Shown here in pieces: positions 1-9,353 of a stretch of 64,000 nt of DNA; within the stretch, counting starts at the first letter, position 1, and the number at the start of each line of letters is the position of its first letter. The position numbers and the translations under genes are program-made. The stretch lies in NCBI GenBank assembly GCA_965225715.1, contig CBDDBK010000003.1, forward strand, positions 1 through 64,000. Direction: 5' to 3'. The notes under the pieces were generated by a model, which ran no database searches, had not been told where the DNA came from, and saw nothing but the letters and a program-made list of their open reading frames with translations. The stretch comes from CBDDBK01 sp965225715. GTDB taxonomy: Bacteria; Bacteroidota; Bacteroidia; Cytophagales; Flammeovirgaceae.

Positions 1-13
1 CCCACGTTATTTT

Positions 14-403
14 ATGGAAACGTTAACATTATCTCCAACCGAAGAGGCTTATCGCCACATAGACAATGCCAAAAAACTCTTAAAAGAAAATGGCTACGTT
101 GATAATGACGGGCTTTATTCCGATAAAAAATATATGAAATTGGCGGGGCATAGCGCCTACACCGATTTACTCATCGCTTTGGATGCCTTGATGGGAAAGA
201 AAGGCAAAGGCAGGCGAAATGAAGCTGATTACCACAGTTTCCTTGCCAAAGAAAATAAGAGAATGCTTAAATTATTTAATCATGTCTATGATGCTTTGCA
301 TTTATCTTGTGGCTATGATGGCGCTTTAGACATCTCTATTTTCAAAAATGGGGTAAAATATGCCAAAATTATCATTGACTGGGCAAAACCTCGGGTGGGG
401 TAG
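14..403 (+). CDS. DUF5618 family protein
   Basis: A complete 129-residue soluble protein. Its layout (AYRHIDNAKKLL near the N-terminus, KYMKLAGHSAYTDLLIALDAL in the middle, CGYDGALD near the C-terminus, ending in IIDWAKPR) matches what I recall of the DUF5618 family, small all-helical proteins common in Bacteroidota. The fold looks HEPN-like, but I see no R-x4-H nuclease motif. No function is known to me. The start is the ATG at 14, and an intergenic repeat follows the stop directly. The assignment rests on family pattern recognition only. Confidence 0.7.
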   Translation: METLTLSPTEEAYRHIDNAKKLLKENGYVDNDGLYSDKKYMKLAGHSAYTDLLIALDALMGKKGKGRRNEADYHSFLAKENKRMLKLFNHVYDALHLSCGYDGALDISIFKNGVKYAKIIIDWAKPRVG

Positions 404-406
404 TAG

Positions 407-497
407 AGTCATATCACTTAAAAAAAGGATTTTTAGGATTCTGACTCATTCAATATTAAAACTGAACGTTTAAAAATATAAAATAGCATGGCTATTG
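407..497 (+). repeat. Dispersed intergenic repeat, copy A
   Basis: Shares the family layout: an ACTTgAAAAAAGGATTTTTAG-like head, a TCATT(g)ATATTgAAA middle, and a tail ending in ATAGC-ATG-GCTAT, a 5-bp hairpin. The tail overlaps the first codons of the truncated ATPase ORF that follows, so the repeat sits exactly at the edge of a broken gene. Confidence 0.65.
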
Positions 498-1009
498 TAG
501 AGAACAGCACTATTAAAAATAGTTTAACAGATAATCAATTTCATACATTTAAAAAATGTTTTAAGTCAACTATTGGAGCATTTTTGACTTATAGAATACC
601 TGATAAGTTTGAAATAATTTATAGAGAACGTCCATTAAATCAACATTCTTTAGGTCAAAGAGCATCAGCGTTGATTATATTTCTACTTACCTTAAAGGAT
701 AGTGATTTAATACTTATTGACCAACCAGAAGATGATTTAGACAATCAAACTATTTATAATGATGTGATAAAAGTATTAAAAAAATTAAAAAATTCTTCTC
801 AATTTATATTTGCTACCCACAATCCAAATATTCCGGTTTTGGGCGACTGTGAACAACTCATTTCTTGCAGTTATGATGCTAACCAGATTAAAACTGATTG
901 TGGAAGCATTGATGAAGAAATAATAAGAGAAGATATTGTAAAGATAATGGAAGGTGGAAAAAAAGCATTTAACAACAGAAAAAGAATTTACGAATTATGG
1001 ACGAATTAA
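488..1009 (+). pseudogene. C-terminal remnant of an AAA/ABC-type ATPase (TrlF-like)
   Basis: The 173 residues contain an ABC-type signature (HSLGQRASAL), a Walker B with downstream D-loop (LILIDQPEDDLDN) and an H-loop (ATHNPNIPVLGDCEQL). There is no Walker A P-loop, so this is only the last third of an ATPase of the SMC/TrlF type often linked to phage defence. The apparent ATG lies inside dispersed repeat copy A, which suggests the 5' part was lost in a rearrangement at the repeat. It overlaps the next broken gene by 13 nt, an arrangement that looks like an old operon. It is unlikely to be active. TrlF is my best family guess and is not certain. Confidence 0.6.
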
Positions 1010-1393
1010 AATTATTAAACTTGATACAAAAAGGCGAATCAAGTACTGTGCAATTTAAACAGCGTATTGTCAAAAAAGACAAGAAAAAATCAGCTTATGA
1101 TTTGGGCACAGAAATGGTTGCCTTTGCAAATACAAAAGGCGGAATTTTGATTGTTGGAGTTATTGATAAAACTGGAGAAATTGATGGATTATCCTATGAA
1201 GAACTTCAAGAAACGAATCAACTTTTAGCAAATGCCGCATCTGACAGTGTAAAACCATCCATTAATATAGATACAGAAACTATTTATAGGGATTGGAAGT
1301 GGAATTCCAAGAGCCTATAAAAAATATCCTGACATAGAACTTATTAATGATGAAGAAAGAGAATTTATCGCTATTATTAACAGACCAAAATAA
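997..1393 (+). pseudogene. AlbA_2-type putative DNA-binding/ATP-binding protein, internally deleted
   Basis: The first ~95 residues are a recognisable AlbA_2 (Schlafen AAA_4-like) domain: STVQFKQRIVKKDK, GTEMVAFANTKGGILIVGV and the DGLSYEELQETNQLL region. The frame then stops at 1320 after a non-homologous tail. A second frame from about 1283 to 1393 encodes GSGIPRAYKKYPDIELIND and ends in IINRPK, which is the usual C-terminus of long AlbA_2 proteins with an HATPase-like part. The middle of the gene has therefore been deleted and the two ends joined out of frame. The start ATG overlaps the end of the ATPase remnant, as in a former two-gene operon. Confidence 0.65.
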
Positions 1394-1449
1394 TTATGAT
1401 TAACCCTAATAAACCTTTTTTGCTATTTTAAAAATCAACTTTTCTATTT

Positions 1450-4218
1450 ATGATTATTCGTTTTTTACTAATCTTGTGTTTTTTAGTTTTAGGACAATTT
1501 TTAGGTTATAGCCAAGTCCCTAATACGATAAAATTTGCTGATCTAACTTTAACCATAGATAAAGATGGACAGGAACGTATTCAGTCGAAAATAACAAGTC
1601 TAAGCAGAAATACAAGATACTTTCAGCTTTATATAGACCGGTGCAGGACTTATTTTCCAGTAATAGAAAATGCTTTTAAAGCCAGTGGTATTCCAGATGA
1701 TTTTAAATATTTAGCCCTTCAGGAAAGTGCTTTAATCGGGGATGCCGTTTCGCGTTCCAATGCTGTTGGGTATTGGCAATTCAAAAAAATTACAGCTTTA
1801 TCATTAGGCTTACGCGTGGATGAGCAAATTGACGAACGGAAAAATATTTTAAGTGCCTCCCAAGCTGCCTCCAAATATTTAAGACAAAATAATGTACTTA
1901 TCAAAAACTGGATACTCACTTTATTATCTTATAATTTAGGCTTGAAAGGATCATTACAGTCGGCTGATATGAAGCAAATTAATAACAAACATTTTAAAGT
2001 GAGTAAAAATACACATGTTTATATCATTCATTTTTTAGCCCATAAGCTGGCTTTTGAAAAAGCATATGAGAAATCTGCCCCAGCAGATGAAGAACTTATG
2101 CTTTATACTTTAGCAGGAGGTAAAGCTATTAAAACTATAGCCCAACAATTTAAAATTTCTGAAACAAAACTTACTTTATATAATAAATGGCTCCAAACAC
2201 GCTTAGTACCAAATGATAAAATTTATAATTTTATTATTCCCATACCTCAAAAAAGGCGAAACGAATTATTAGCTTTAGGTATAAAACCCATCAAAGAAGG
2301 TAAAAAAACTAAAATCAAAGAGGATTTACAAAATTCTCAAAGAAAAGTAACTGATAATAAACCTTTTAATCTGCCTAAACTTTTAAAAAATAAAACCAGA
2401 CATAATATTTACGAACGTATTAATGGCTTACCTGCTATCATCACAGGATTAAGACCAAATTTGGTAGAAATTACTTATGAAGCAAAAGTCAAACAAAAAC
2501 GATTTTTATTTTTTAATGATATAAATCTCCAAGTTGAAATATTACCTAATCAAGTTTATTATTTAAAAAGAAAGTATCGTAAATCTAAAACAGCAGAATA
2601 TCACCAACTTAGAGAAGGTGAAAGCCTTTGGGAAGTTGCTCAGTTATATGCCATTAGATTGTCTAAACTTAAACGTCTAAATCGTATTAAAGATGAAGAT
2701 AAACCTCAGCCCGGACGAATTTTAAATCTGAAAAAAAAGAGAAAACGACAAACGCCTATAGAGTATAAAGCCTTCGTGAATTCAAAAAAAAATGAAACTA
2801 TTCCAAAACCTGACAAAGATAAAGTAAATATTAATATACCATCTGAAGGAGAAATTATAGAGGTTTTTAGTACTAAACAAAATAAAAAAGTTGACCTAAA
2901 GAATAATAACTTCCATTTAGTCAAACAAGGTGAAACTGTATTTTCTATTTGTAAACTTTATAATCTTGATGTTCTTGAGTTAAAAAAGATCAATAATTTA
3001 CCCAAAGACCTAAGCCTTAAAGAAGGTCAAATTCTTATTTTACATAGAGATCCAAATGAAAATAGTGCTGCCGAAAAAAATCCGCTTGCCGAAACTATAC
3101 TTATTGATAATCAAGGAAAAAGCAAAAAAATAGATTCCGATTCAGTGCCTAATATTCTTAAAAATAAAAAAGAAATTAAAAATTATCCTCCTCCAAAAAC
3201 AAGCAAAATTTATAGAGCAAAACAGAATGAAACTTTAAAAAGTATTTCTATAAAATATAATATCCCCCTTATAGATTTGGTAAAGTGGAATGATATAGAT
3301 GGAAAAATAACTCTAAAAGAAGGTTTTCCTATTTATCTTAATAATCCTAACCCCATTATTTCTAAACCAAAAAAAATAAATAAAGACAGTGTTGTATTGG
3401 TAGATTTTGATAATAATCAACCTAATAAAACAATTTTAAAGGCTAAACCTCAAAAACAAAAATCCCATATAGTAAAAAAGAATGAAACACTTTATAGAAT
3501 TTCGGTTAATAACAAAGTATCGGTAGATAATATTAAATTATGGAATAAACTAAAAAGTAATACAATCAGTGTAGGTCAAAAACTATGGATTACACCACCT
3601 TTAAAAACTGCCTCTTCACCTCTTAATGTTAAAAATATTGGACCAAACGACATCCATTATGTTAAAAAAGGAGAAACTATTTATGATATAGGTATTAAGT
3701 ATAATATACATGTTACAGATTTACGAAGGATTAATCAACTTGACTTAGATAATAATCTTGAAGAAAATCAAAAAATTATTATTCGCTTGCCTAAAGAAAT
3801 AAAAACGCCTAAAGGCAAACAAGGAGATAGTAGAAAAGTTAACAAAACAAAAACAGCTAAACAACCAAGAAATAATTTTAGACATAAAGTTAAATATCAA
3901 GAAACTCTGTATGGTATTTCTAGAAAGTATAATGTAAAAGTTGATAGCATAAAGAAATGGAATAAATTAATTTCAAATAATCTTGCTATAAATCAAGAAT
4001 TAATTATTTATCAAAATTTTGATGATAAAAATTATCAATTAGCTAAAAGCAATGTTTTTTATCAAACTAATAAAAGTAATAAAACCCATACGGTAAAAAA
4101 AGGAGAAACTTTATATGCTATAAGTCGAAAATATGAAATTTCTGTTCAAACTCTCTTAAAATTAAATGATAAAAAAGGAAGCATTATTAAGGTTGGAGAA
4201 GTTTTAAAAGTGCAATAA
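1450..4218 (+). CDS. mltD: Membrane-bound lytic murein transglycosylase with seven LysM domains
   Basis: A 922-residue secreted protein. A signal peptide (about 1-21, ending GYSQ) precedes an SLT domain: the catalytic glutamate is in LALQESAL (about E92), followed by GYWQF at about 107. It should cleave glycan strands of peptidoglycan in the periplasm. Seven LysM modules that bind peptidoglycan follow, beginning near residues 383, 488, 585, 671, 734, 811 and 877, separated by Lys/Asn-rich linkers. A degenerate LysM-like stretch lies near 220-270. This SLT-plus-many-LysM layout is usual for Cytophagales, although seven copies is long. It stands alone: upstream is gene debris and downstream is dispersed repeat copy B. 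Confidence 0.9.
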   Translation: MIIRFLLILCFLVLGQFLGYSQVPNTIKFADLTLTIDKDGQERIQSKITSLSRNTRYFQLYIDRCRTYFPVIENAFKASGIPDDFKYLALQESALIGDAVSRSNAVGYWQFKKITALSLGLRVDEQIDERKNILSASQAASKYLRQNNVLIKNWILTLLSYNLGLKGSLQSADMKQINNKHFKVSKNTHVYIIHFLAHKLAFEKAYEKSAPADEELMLYTLAGGKAIKTIAQQFKISETKLTLYNKWLQTRLVPNDKIYNFIIPIPQKRRNELLALGIKPIKEGKKTKIKEDLQNSQRKVTDNKPFNLPKLLKNKTRHNIYERINGLPAIITGLRPNLVEITYEAKVKQKRFLFFNDINLQVEILPNQVYYLKRKYRKSKTAEYHQLREGESLWEVAQLYAIRLSKLKRLNRIKDEDKPQPGRILNLKKKRKRQTPIEYKAFVNSKKNETIPKPDKDKVNINIPSEGEIIEVFSTKQNKKVDLKNNNFHLVKQGETVFSICKLYNLDVLELKKINNLPKDLSLKEGQILILHRDPNENSAAEKNPLAETILIDNQGKSKKIDSDSVPNILKNKKEIKNYPPPKTSKIYRAKQNETLKSISIKYNIPLIDLVKWNDIDGKITLKEGFPIYLNNPNPIISKPKKINKDSVVLVDFDNNQPNKTILKAKPQKQKSHIVKKNETLYRISVNNKVSVDNIKLWNKLKSNTISVGQKLWITPPLKTASSPLNVKNIGPNDIHYVKKGETIYDIGIKYNIHVTDLRRINQLDLDNNLEENQKIIIRLPKEIKTPKGKQGDSRKVNKTKTAKQPRNNFRHKVKYQETLYGISRKYNVKVDSIKKWNKLISNNLAINQELIIYQNFDDKNYQLAKSNVFYQTNKSNKTHTVKKGETLYAISRKYEISVQTLLKLNDKKGSIIKVGEVLKVQ

Positions 4219-4257
4219 TTAAAATAGTATTCTTATTGTATAAAGATAGCAATGCTA

Positions 4258-4356
4258 GTTATACTCAGCTTACTTGAAAAAGAGCGTTTTTTAGATTCTA
4301 ACCTATTGGTATTGAAACTTAACGTTTCAAACGTTAAAATAGCTTTGCTATAGTAT
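4258..4356 (+). repeat. Dispersed intergenic repeat, copy B
   Basis: Head ACTTGAAAAAGAGCGTTTT, middle CTATTGGTATTGAAAC, an inner GAAAC-ttaac-GTTTC stem and a terminal ATAGC-TTT-GCTAT stem. It is very similar to the copies at 7363 and 27530. Confidence 0.75.
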
Positions 4357-4490
4357 ATCAGAAATTTTTATTCTCAACATTAATGAAGACCTTTACATCT
4401 ACATTATCAGTGATTTATGAGCATAAAAATCACAAAACTTTTTTTATAACTATTTCATAATCAAATAATTAAAATTTTTGTAAAAAATTT

Positions 4491-4856
4491 ATGTCAAAAT
4501 ATTGTAGTTATCTTATAATAATACTATCATTAATATCCCCGAAGGCATTGAGTATTAATTTGCCTGTTTTTTTAGAAATTACTGTTTTAGATGATTTAGG
4601 TAATATTCAAAAGAATTGTCCTGTAAAGATCTATGAAACAAGGGATGATTTTTATGAAGACGAAGAAGACAGTTTTATTTTAGCAGGGAAAACTAATGAA
4701 AAAGGCAAAATTATATTTAGAAAAAAACTAAAACCCCAAATATATTATATCAAAGCTATTAATAAGACAAAAACTAATGAAGATAGAGGAATTAAAACTT
4801 CTGTATTAGAAAGAGGAAAATTGAATAAAATCATTATTATTGTGCATCCAAAATGA
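4491..4856 (+). CDS. Small secreted protein with carboxypeptidase-regulatory-like beta fold
   Basis: A 121-residue protein with an N-terminal hydrophobic signal (about 1-22, ending KALS). The mature part, with ITVLDDLGNIQKNCPVKIYE then AGKTNEKGKIIFRK and YYIKA, has the spacing of a transthyretin-like/carboxypeptidase-regulatory domain found in small exported proteins of Cytophagales. Such domains are non-enzymatic modules. The partner and role are unknown. It is transcribed alone between two intergenic regions. Confidence 0.6.
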   Translation: MSKYCSYLIIILSLISPKALSINLPVFLEITVLDDLGNIQKNCPVKIYETRDDFYEDEEDSFILAGKTNEKGKIIFRKKLKPQIYYIKAINKTKTNEDRGIKTSVLERGKLNKIIIIVHPK

Positions 4857-4998
4857 AAAACATTTTAGAGTAATCTTTTTTAGGGGAAAAATTCTGGAAT
4901 TCTGGGCTAAACTTTGATTAAATTTCCAATTTTTGCGTGAGGAACTAAAAAAGTGGGTGTATTGTTTTATATTATAACTAAGTTAAAAAAAAATAATT

Positions 4999-5784
4999 AT
5001 GGATAATAAATCTATCAAGCAAAGATTAGAGACACTGCTGAAGATACAAAATATTGATGTCAGTCTTGATAATATAGAGAAAATGCGAGGTGATTTACCT
5101 GAAGAAGTGAGGGAGCTAGAAGATGAAATTGTGGGTTTTCAAACCAGAGTTGATAAAGTTGTTGATCAAATTAAAGAATTAGAATCAACCATTAACGACA
5201 AAAGAAATACAATTTTAAAAGCTAAAACTGCTAAAAAAAAATATGAAGATCAGCAATTAGAAGTTCGTAACAATAGGGAATATGAAGCATTAACTAAAGA
5301 AATAGAACTTCAAGACTTGGATACTCAAGTTAACCAAAAAGAAATTAAAGAAGTAGAAGTTTTAATCAAAGAAAAACAAAGTGGCATTAAAGAAATTACA
5401 AAAGAATTAGCAGAACGCAAAAAAAACGTTAAATTAAAACGTAAAGAATTAATTGCCTTAACTAAAGAAACTAAGATAGAAGAAGATAAGCTAAAGAAAG
5501 AAAGAGAAAATGTAGTTGCAGAAGCAGATAAACGTTTATATAAATCTTATAACCGTTTGAGGACAAATGTAAGAAATGGCTTAGCTATAGTCAGTATAAA
5601 GAGAAATGCTTGTGGAGGGTGTTTTAACTTAGTGCCACCCCAAAAACAAACAGAAATTAAAGACTATAAAAAAATCCTTACTTGCGAATATTGTGGTAGA
5701 ATTTTGGGTAATGTTGAAGAAGTTGAAGAAATAGAAGCACCAAAAAGAACAAGAAGTCGGCGTACTTCCCGCGCTAAAGCCTAA
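4999..5784 (+). CDS. Coiled-coil protein with C4 zinc ribbon
   Basis: 261 residues. Residues ~1-180 are a long charged coiled coil rich in Glu and Lys. The C-terminal part holds a C4-type zinc ribbon, CGGCF then CEYCGRIL, with 22 residues between the two pairs. The tail is basic (RTRSRRTSRAKA). This is the conserved zf-RING_7/DUF164-like family found throughout bacteria, thought to bind nucleic acid or act in translation or regulation; the exact role is unsettled. Length and layout are normal for the family. Confidence 0.85.
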   Translation: MDNKSIKQRLETLLKIQNIDVSLDNIEKMRGDLPEEVRELEDEIVGFQTRVDKVVDQIKELESTINDKRNTILKAKTAKKKYEDQQLEVRNNREYEALTKEIELQDLDTQVNQKEIKEVEVLIKEKQSGIKEITKELAERKKNVKLKRKELIALTKETKIEEDKLKKERENVVAEADKRLYKSYNRLRTNVRNGLAIVSIKRNACGGCFNLVPPQKQTEIKDYKKILTCEYCGRILGNVEEVEEIEAPKRTRSRRTSRAKA

Positions 5785-6087
5785 AAAGAACTAATTCGAT
5801 TTTTATATAAGTCTATGAAACTAAAAAATCTATTTTATCATCACTAGATTTATGTAAAAAAAGAAATAAAACTCTATTTTTTTTAATTAATTCATATTGA
5901 AAAAGAATTTTCTAAATATTTAAGTCATTGATAATGAGAAAATATTCTTTCCTTATTTTTAATAGAAAGGCAATCTAATAAAAATAGGTAACAATTTGTT
6001 CCTGAAATACACAACAGAAAATGTCTTCAACTCATATTTTATCTCTTCTGATAATAGCAGTTTTTATTAACTTAAATATAAACAGTC
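5785..6087. other. Gene-free AT-rich interval
   Basis: About 300 bp with no convincing coding signal. A 26-codon ORF from 6021 overlaps the next gene's start in another frame and has no supporting features. I see no RNA gene or strong hairpin here. Confidence 0.4.
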
Positions 6088-6483
6088 ATGAAAAACTTTA
6101 GATTTAACCTTATAGGATTAGATACTCTTCATACTTTATATGGGGGAAGTGTTGTACCAAAAGTAGAAATTAAGCAATCTAAAACTCATGCTTCTATTTC
6201 TATAAAAACCCCATCATTGACGCCCAGTTCTTATAGTGTACAAATAGAAGGTATGGTTTTAAAAGTGTATAGAGAAATTCAGTATTCAGCTAGCATCAAA
6301 GATAAACTCAAAAGTGATAAAGAAACGTTGTCTATTCAAATAGGCGATGTTTTGCTTAATAATGGTATAGATGTAGAAAATATAGATGCTGTTTTTGAAA
6401 ATGGAGCCTTAAATATCTATATCCCATATTCTAAGAATCGTTCGCCTAAACAAGAAATAAAAATAAAGTTTAATAATAAATAG
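6088..6483 (+). CDS. Small heat-shock (alpha-crystallin)-like protein
   Basis: 131 residues that fit an Hsp20 alpha-crystallin domain: VPKVEIKQSKTHASISI as the first strands, a central YSVQIEGMVLKVYRE and a final FENGALNIYIPYSK corresponding to the family's ENGvLtvtiPk strand. Unlike typical Hsp20 proteins it lacks a clear C-terminal I-x-I/V tail; it ends IKIKFNNK, which may serve. The likely role is an ATP-independent holdase. The N-terminal arm is short. The assignment is moderate because conservation outside the two motifs is weak. Confidence 0.5.
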   Translation: MKNFRFNLIGLDTLHTLYGGSVVPKVEIKQSKTHASISIKTPSLTPSSYSVQIEGMVLKVYREIQYSASIKDKLKSDKETLSIQIGDVLLNNGIDVENIDAVFENGALNIYIPYSKNRSPKQEIKIKFNNK

Positions 6484-6496
6484 AAATTGTTGGTTC

Positions 6497-7159
6497 TTTG
6501 AAAACCAAATATTTAAAGTCGAATTTTAATCATTAAATCGATAAAATAACATGTCAGAGGAAAGCAATAAAAATGATTTTTTAGACTATAAATCCATGAC
6601 TATCCAAGAGATGAAGGAATTAGCCGCTGCAAATCTTATGGCTATTAAAAGACTAGAAGAATCCCAAGAAAAAACAGGTAGATATTTGGAAACTGTCACC
6701 AAAAACCTAAATGACCTTGGTACTAAATATGGAAGATTATCGAACAATATTGGTTCAGATGCCGAAAATTTCTTTTTTAGAGGACTTGAAGCCAGCAAAA
6801 AAATCGCCTCTATAGATTTAGATACTATAGATAGAAACGTTAAATGCTGGAATAATGAATATGATATTGTCGGAATCAACGGAAAGTCTGTTGTACTAGT
6901 ATCTGTTAAACATATTCTTAGAAAGAATCAAGTCGAAAAATTTGTTAATAAAGAATTAAAACAGTTTATCAAAGATTTTCCTCAATACAAAAAACATAAA
7001 ATTTACAGAGGTGTGGCAGGTAGGGATGTCCAAAAAGCTGCCTTAGATGAAGCTATTAAGTCTGGGCTTTTTGTGTTGACTCAATCGGGAAAAGATATAA
7101 AACTGTTAAACGCCAAAACCTTTAAGCCAAAATCAGTGTAAAAATATTTGGTTTTCAAA
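6497..7159. repeat. 18-bp perfect inverted repeat bracketing one gene
   Basis: TTTGAAAACCAAATATTT at 6497-6514 is matched exactly by its reverse complement at 7142-7159, just outside the gene 6551-7141. The same right-hand sequence occurs alone at about 45701, so the motif is also dispersed. Confidence 0.55.
6551..7141 (+). CDS. Coiled-coil protein with degenerate PD-(D/E)XK nuclease-like domain (DUF3782-like)
   Basis: 196 residues: an N-terminal helical region (SMTIQEMKELAAANLMAIKR, then a coiled coil to ~75) and a C-terminal restriction-nuclease-like domain. WNNEYDIVGINGKSVVLVSVK corresponds to E-x-D...V-x-V-x-K of the related genes at 28285 and 29732, but the acidic residue of the E-x-K pair is Ser here (VSVK). 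It may therefore be catalytically weak or dead. It lies inside an 18-bp perfect inverted repeat. The family is common in Bacteroidota and cyanobacteria, with unknown cellular function. Confidence 0.6.
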   Translation: MSEESNKNDFLDYKSMTIQEMKELAAANLMAIKRLEESQEKTGRYLETVTKNLNDLGTKYGRLSNNIGSDAENFFFRGLEASKKIASIDLDTIDRNVKCWNNEYDIVGINGKSVVLVSVKHILRKNQVEKFVNKELKQFIKDFPQYKKHKIYRGVAGRDVQKAALDEAIKSGLFVLTQSGKDIKLLNAKTFKPKSV

Positions 7160-7362
7160 AGTTTGTATTTTTTATAATTGCTCCATTTTATTTTTTTAAT
7201 TTTTCTAAACATTTACTTTTAAAATCTGTTCTATGTAGGCTTTTTTTGGGTTTAGATTAGATACAGTGATTTTCCTAATTATTAAAAAAACAATCTTAAA
7301 ATTAACTTTTGAAAATATTAACCTATGGTTGCTCCATTCGAAAAAAGGTTTTTTGGAGGTTT

Positions 7363-7456
7363 TATACTCAGGTTACTTGAAAAAGAGAGTTTTTTGGATT
7401 CTAACCTATTGGTATTGAAACTTAACGTTTCGTAAAATAAAATAGCTTTGCTATAA
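7363..7456 (+). repeat. Dispersed intergenic repeat, copy C
   Basis: Nearly identical to copy B, with the inner GAAAC-ttaac-GTTTC stem and the terminal ATAGC-TTT-GCTAT stem. It fills the space before the next gene. Confidence 0.75.
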
Positions 7457-7472
7457 CTTGTTGATTTTAAAA

Positions 7473-8144
7473 ATGACCATTTCCAAGATAAAAATAGCAT
7501 TACCATATCTTATTTTTTTCATCTTTATTTGCTTTTTCCCAAATAACGGTTTTTGTAAATACATGCCCCTAGGGTCTTGGGTTTCTACAGCTCAATTTGG
7601 AGCTTATCCAGACCTTATCCGTCTTGAAATTGACTCCGATACAACTTTATATGGGAAAATATATTATGAAAATATTGATTTTCAACAAGTAATAGATCTA
7701 CAGTATAAAAATAAAAATCTGACTTTTAAAATTGTAGACTTAAAGAAAGAACGTGTTTTCAGTTTTGATTTACAACATAAGAAAGATACCTTGAAAGGTG
7801 TTTTTCGTATGGATAATCAGACTTATTTGGTCACATTTATAAAAATTGTTCAATTAAGCCTTCCAAAACTTGAAGAATATGTCGGTTTTTATAAAACAGA
7901 AATTGATCAAATTATAGAAGTTAGTATTTTCCCAACTGATAATTTTGTTTTTAACTTATCAGTCTTAAATTTTTCTACAGGAAAAAAACATATTGTTTTT
8001 CCCACTAATGACAGTACATTTATAGCAGGTAAAAAAAATCTCCAAATTTATCCTATCTATCAGACTTTTTGTTTTTTTAAAGAAAACGGACGAAAATCAG
8101 TACAAGCTGATGATAAAAGATTTGTCGTCAGCTCAATATGCTAA
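7473..8144 (+). CDS. Exported protein, probable N-terminal part of a split alpha/beta hydrolase
   Basis: About 223 residues from the ATG at 7473 (an in-frame TTG lies five codons earlier). A signal peptide (about 1-28, ending GFC) could be SPase I or lipoprotein type. The rest is beta-rich (LGSWVSTAQFGAYPDLIRL, then FSFDLQHKKDTLKGVF), like the N-terminal domain that precedes the hydrolase domain in secreted Bacteroidota hydrolases. It overlaps the next ORF by 35 nt in another frame. That frame stays open upstream through a T-rich/A-rich stretch near 8060-8085, so this and the following ORF may be one gene broken by a frameshift. Confidence 0.55.
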   Translation: MTISKIKIALPYLIFFIFICFFPNNGFCKYMPLGSWVSTAQFGAYPDLIRLEIDSDTTLYGKIYYENIDFQQVIDLQYKNKNLTFKIVDLKKERVFSFDLQHKKDTLKGVFRMDNQTYLVTFIKIVQLSLPKLEEYVGFYKTEIDQIIEVSIFPTDNFVFNLSVLNFSTGKKHIVFPTNDSTFIAGKKNLQIYPIYQTFCFFKENGRKSVQADDKRFVVSSIC

Positions 8145-9087
8145 ACGCCTAAAAGATATTGTTAAAGAGGACATTATTTTTTCTATTTCTAAAGAAAATA
8201 TTGATATTCATGGTACATTAAGCTACCCTGATACTGTGGGTACTTATCCTTTGGTAGTCTTTGTACCAGATGCTGGTTGGCAGGCTCGAAATAATATATT
8301 AGATGATTATATGCGACTTTTACCTCATAAGGGCCTAGCAACTCTAATTTATGATAAACGAGGTTGTTTCAAATCAGGTGGTAACTATAAAACAACAGAT
8401 TTAACAACTTTTGCCAAAGATGCTATTTTTATTATTGAAAAACTGAAACAACACCCAAATATAAAAGCCAATAAAGTTGCACTATTAGGGGTTGGGCAAG
8501 GTGGGGTTTTAAATGCACTTATTGGAAAAATGTATCCTACTATTAGTTGTATAGTCAATATTTCTACTGTTGCTCATACTTTGGAAGAGCAAGATTATGA
8601 AATTATTAGATCCTATATGACCTTAGAAGGTTATAATAATTCAACTATTAATAAAGCACTTAGCTATCAAAAAAAAGCCTTCTCTTATTTGAAAGGTTTT
8701 ATCACCGAAGATAATTTTGAAAAATATGCCACTGAAGTAACAAATACTGAATGGGAAAAATATTTGATCTTACCTTATAAAACAGAACTGATAGATTGGT
8801 GGAAAAAACATTATAATTTAAAGGTTCAGGATTACTGGAAAACATTGGAGATACCGATTTTATCTTTATATGGTGAAAATGATTTAACCCTTAATGCTGA
8901 AAAAAATAAAATATTAATGCAAAAAATTACAAAGTCTAAATATAGTCAAGTCAAGTATTATGAAAAAGTAGATCATTTTTTATTGAAAGGGAAAAGAAAA
9001 GGTGACCTCCAGTATACCGAAATTGATGGCTATCCTGAAAATCTTTTTTACTTTATAGCAGACTGGTTAAAAAAGTTTATTAAGTAA
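8110..9087 (+). CDS. Alpha/beta hydrolase-fold protein lacking the nucleophile serine
   Basis: 325 residues of the alpha/beta hydrolase fold: VVFVPDAG (oxyanion region), LIYDKRGCFKSGG, then the elbow. The family's G-H-S-E-G-G elbow reads G-V-G-Q-G-G here (ALLGVGQGGVLNAL), so the nucleophile is Gly. The other triad residues appear kept: Asp in YGENDLTL and His in KVDHFLL. As written it should not be a classical esterase. Together with the likely frameshift separating it from its exported N-terminal part, this points to decay or to a repurposed binding protein. Confidence 0.65.
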   Translation: MIKDLSSAQYAKRLKDIVKEDIIFSISKENIDIHGTLSYPDTVGTYPLVVFVPDAGWQARNNILDDYMRLLPHKGLATLIYDKRGCFKSGGNYKTTDLTTFAKDAIFIIEKLKQHPNIKANKVALLGVGQGGVLNALIGKMYPTISCIVNISTVAHTLEEQDYEIIRSYMTLEGYNNSTINKALSYQKKAFSYLKGFITEDNFEKYATEVTNTEWEKYLILPYKTELIDWWKKHYNLKVQDYWKTLEIPILSLYGENDLTLNAEKNKILMQKITKSKYSQVKYYEKVDHFLLKGKRKGDLQYTEIDGYPENLFYFIADWLKKFIK

Positions 9088-9353
9088 AAATTGATCCTTT
9101 TCTATTTGAGATGACTATATAGAGATTCTTATTTTTTATTTGGAATTCATATCATAATAAAAAAAATTAATTATTTTTGGCTCGATATATCTTTTTTATA
9201 GATCGATAGATCTCATTTTAGATTTTTGGAAAATATAAATATTTGATTGCGGCATTATTCTTTTTTTCAATGTTTTAATCCAATAATCTTATAATTAATT
9301 GATTATTAATATATTATAAGTATTGTATTTTTATCTGGGAAAGGTTTATTTTT

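Noticed and set aside
6021..6101. Possible 26-codon ORF before the Hsp20-like gene
   Set aside because: It overlaps the start of the next gene in another frame and has no conserved features.
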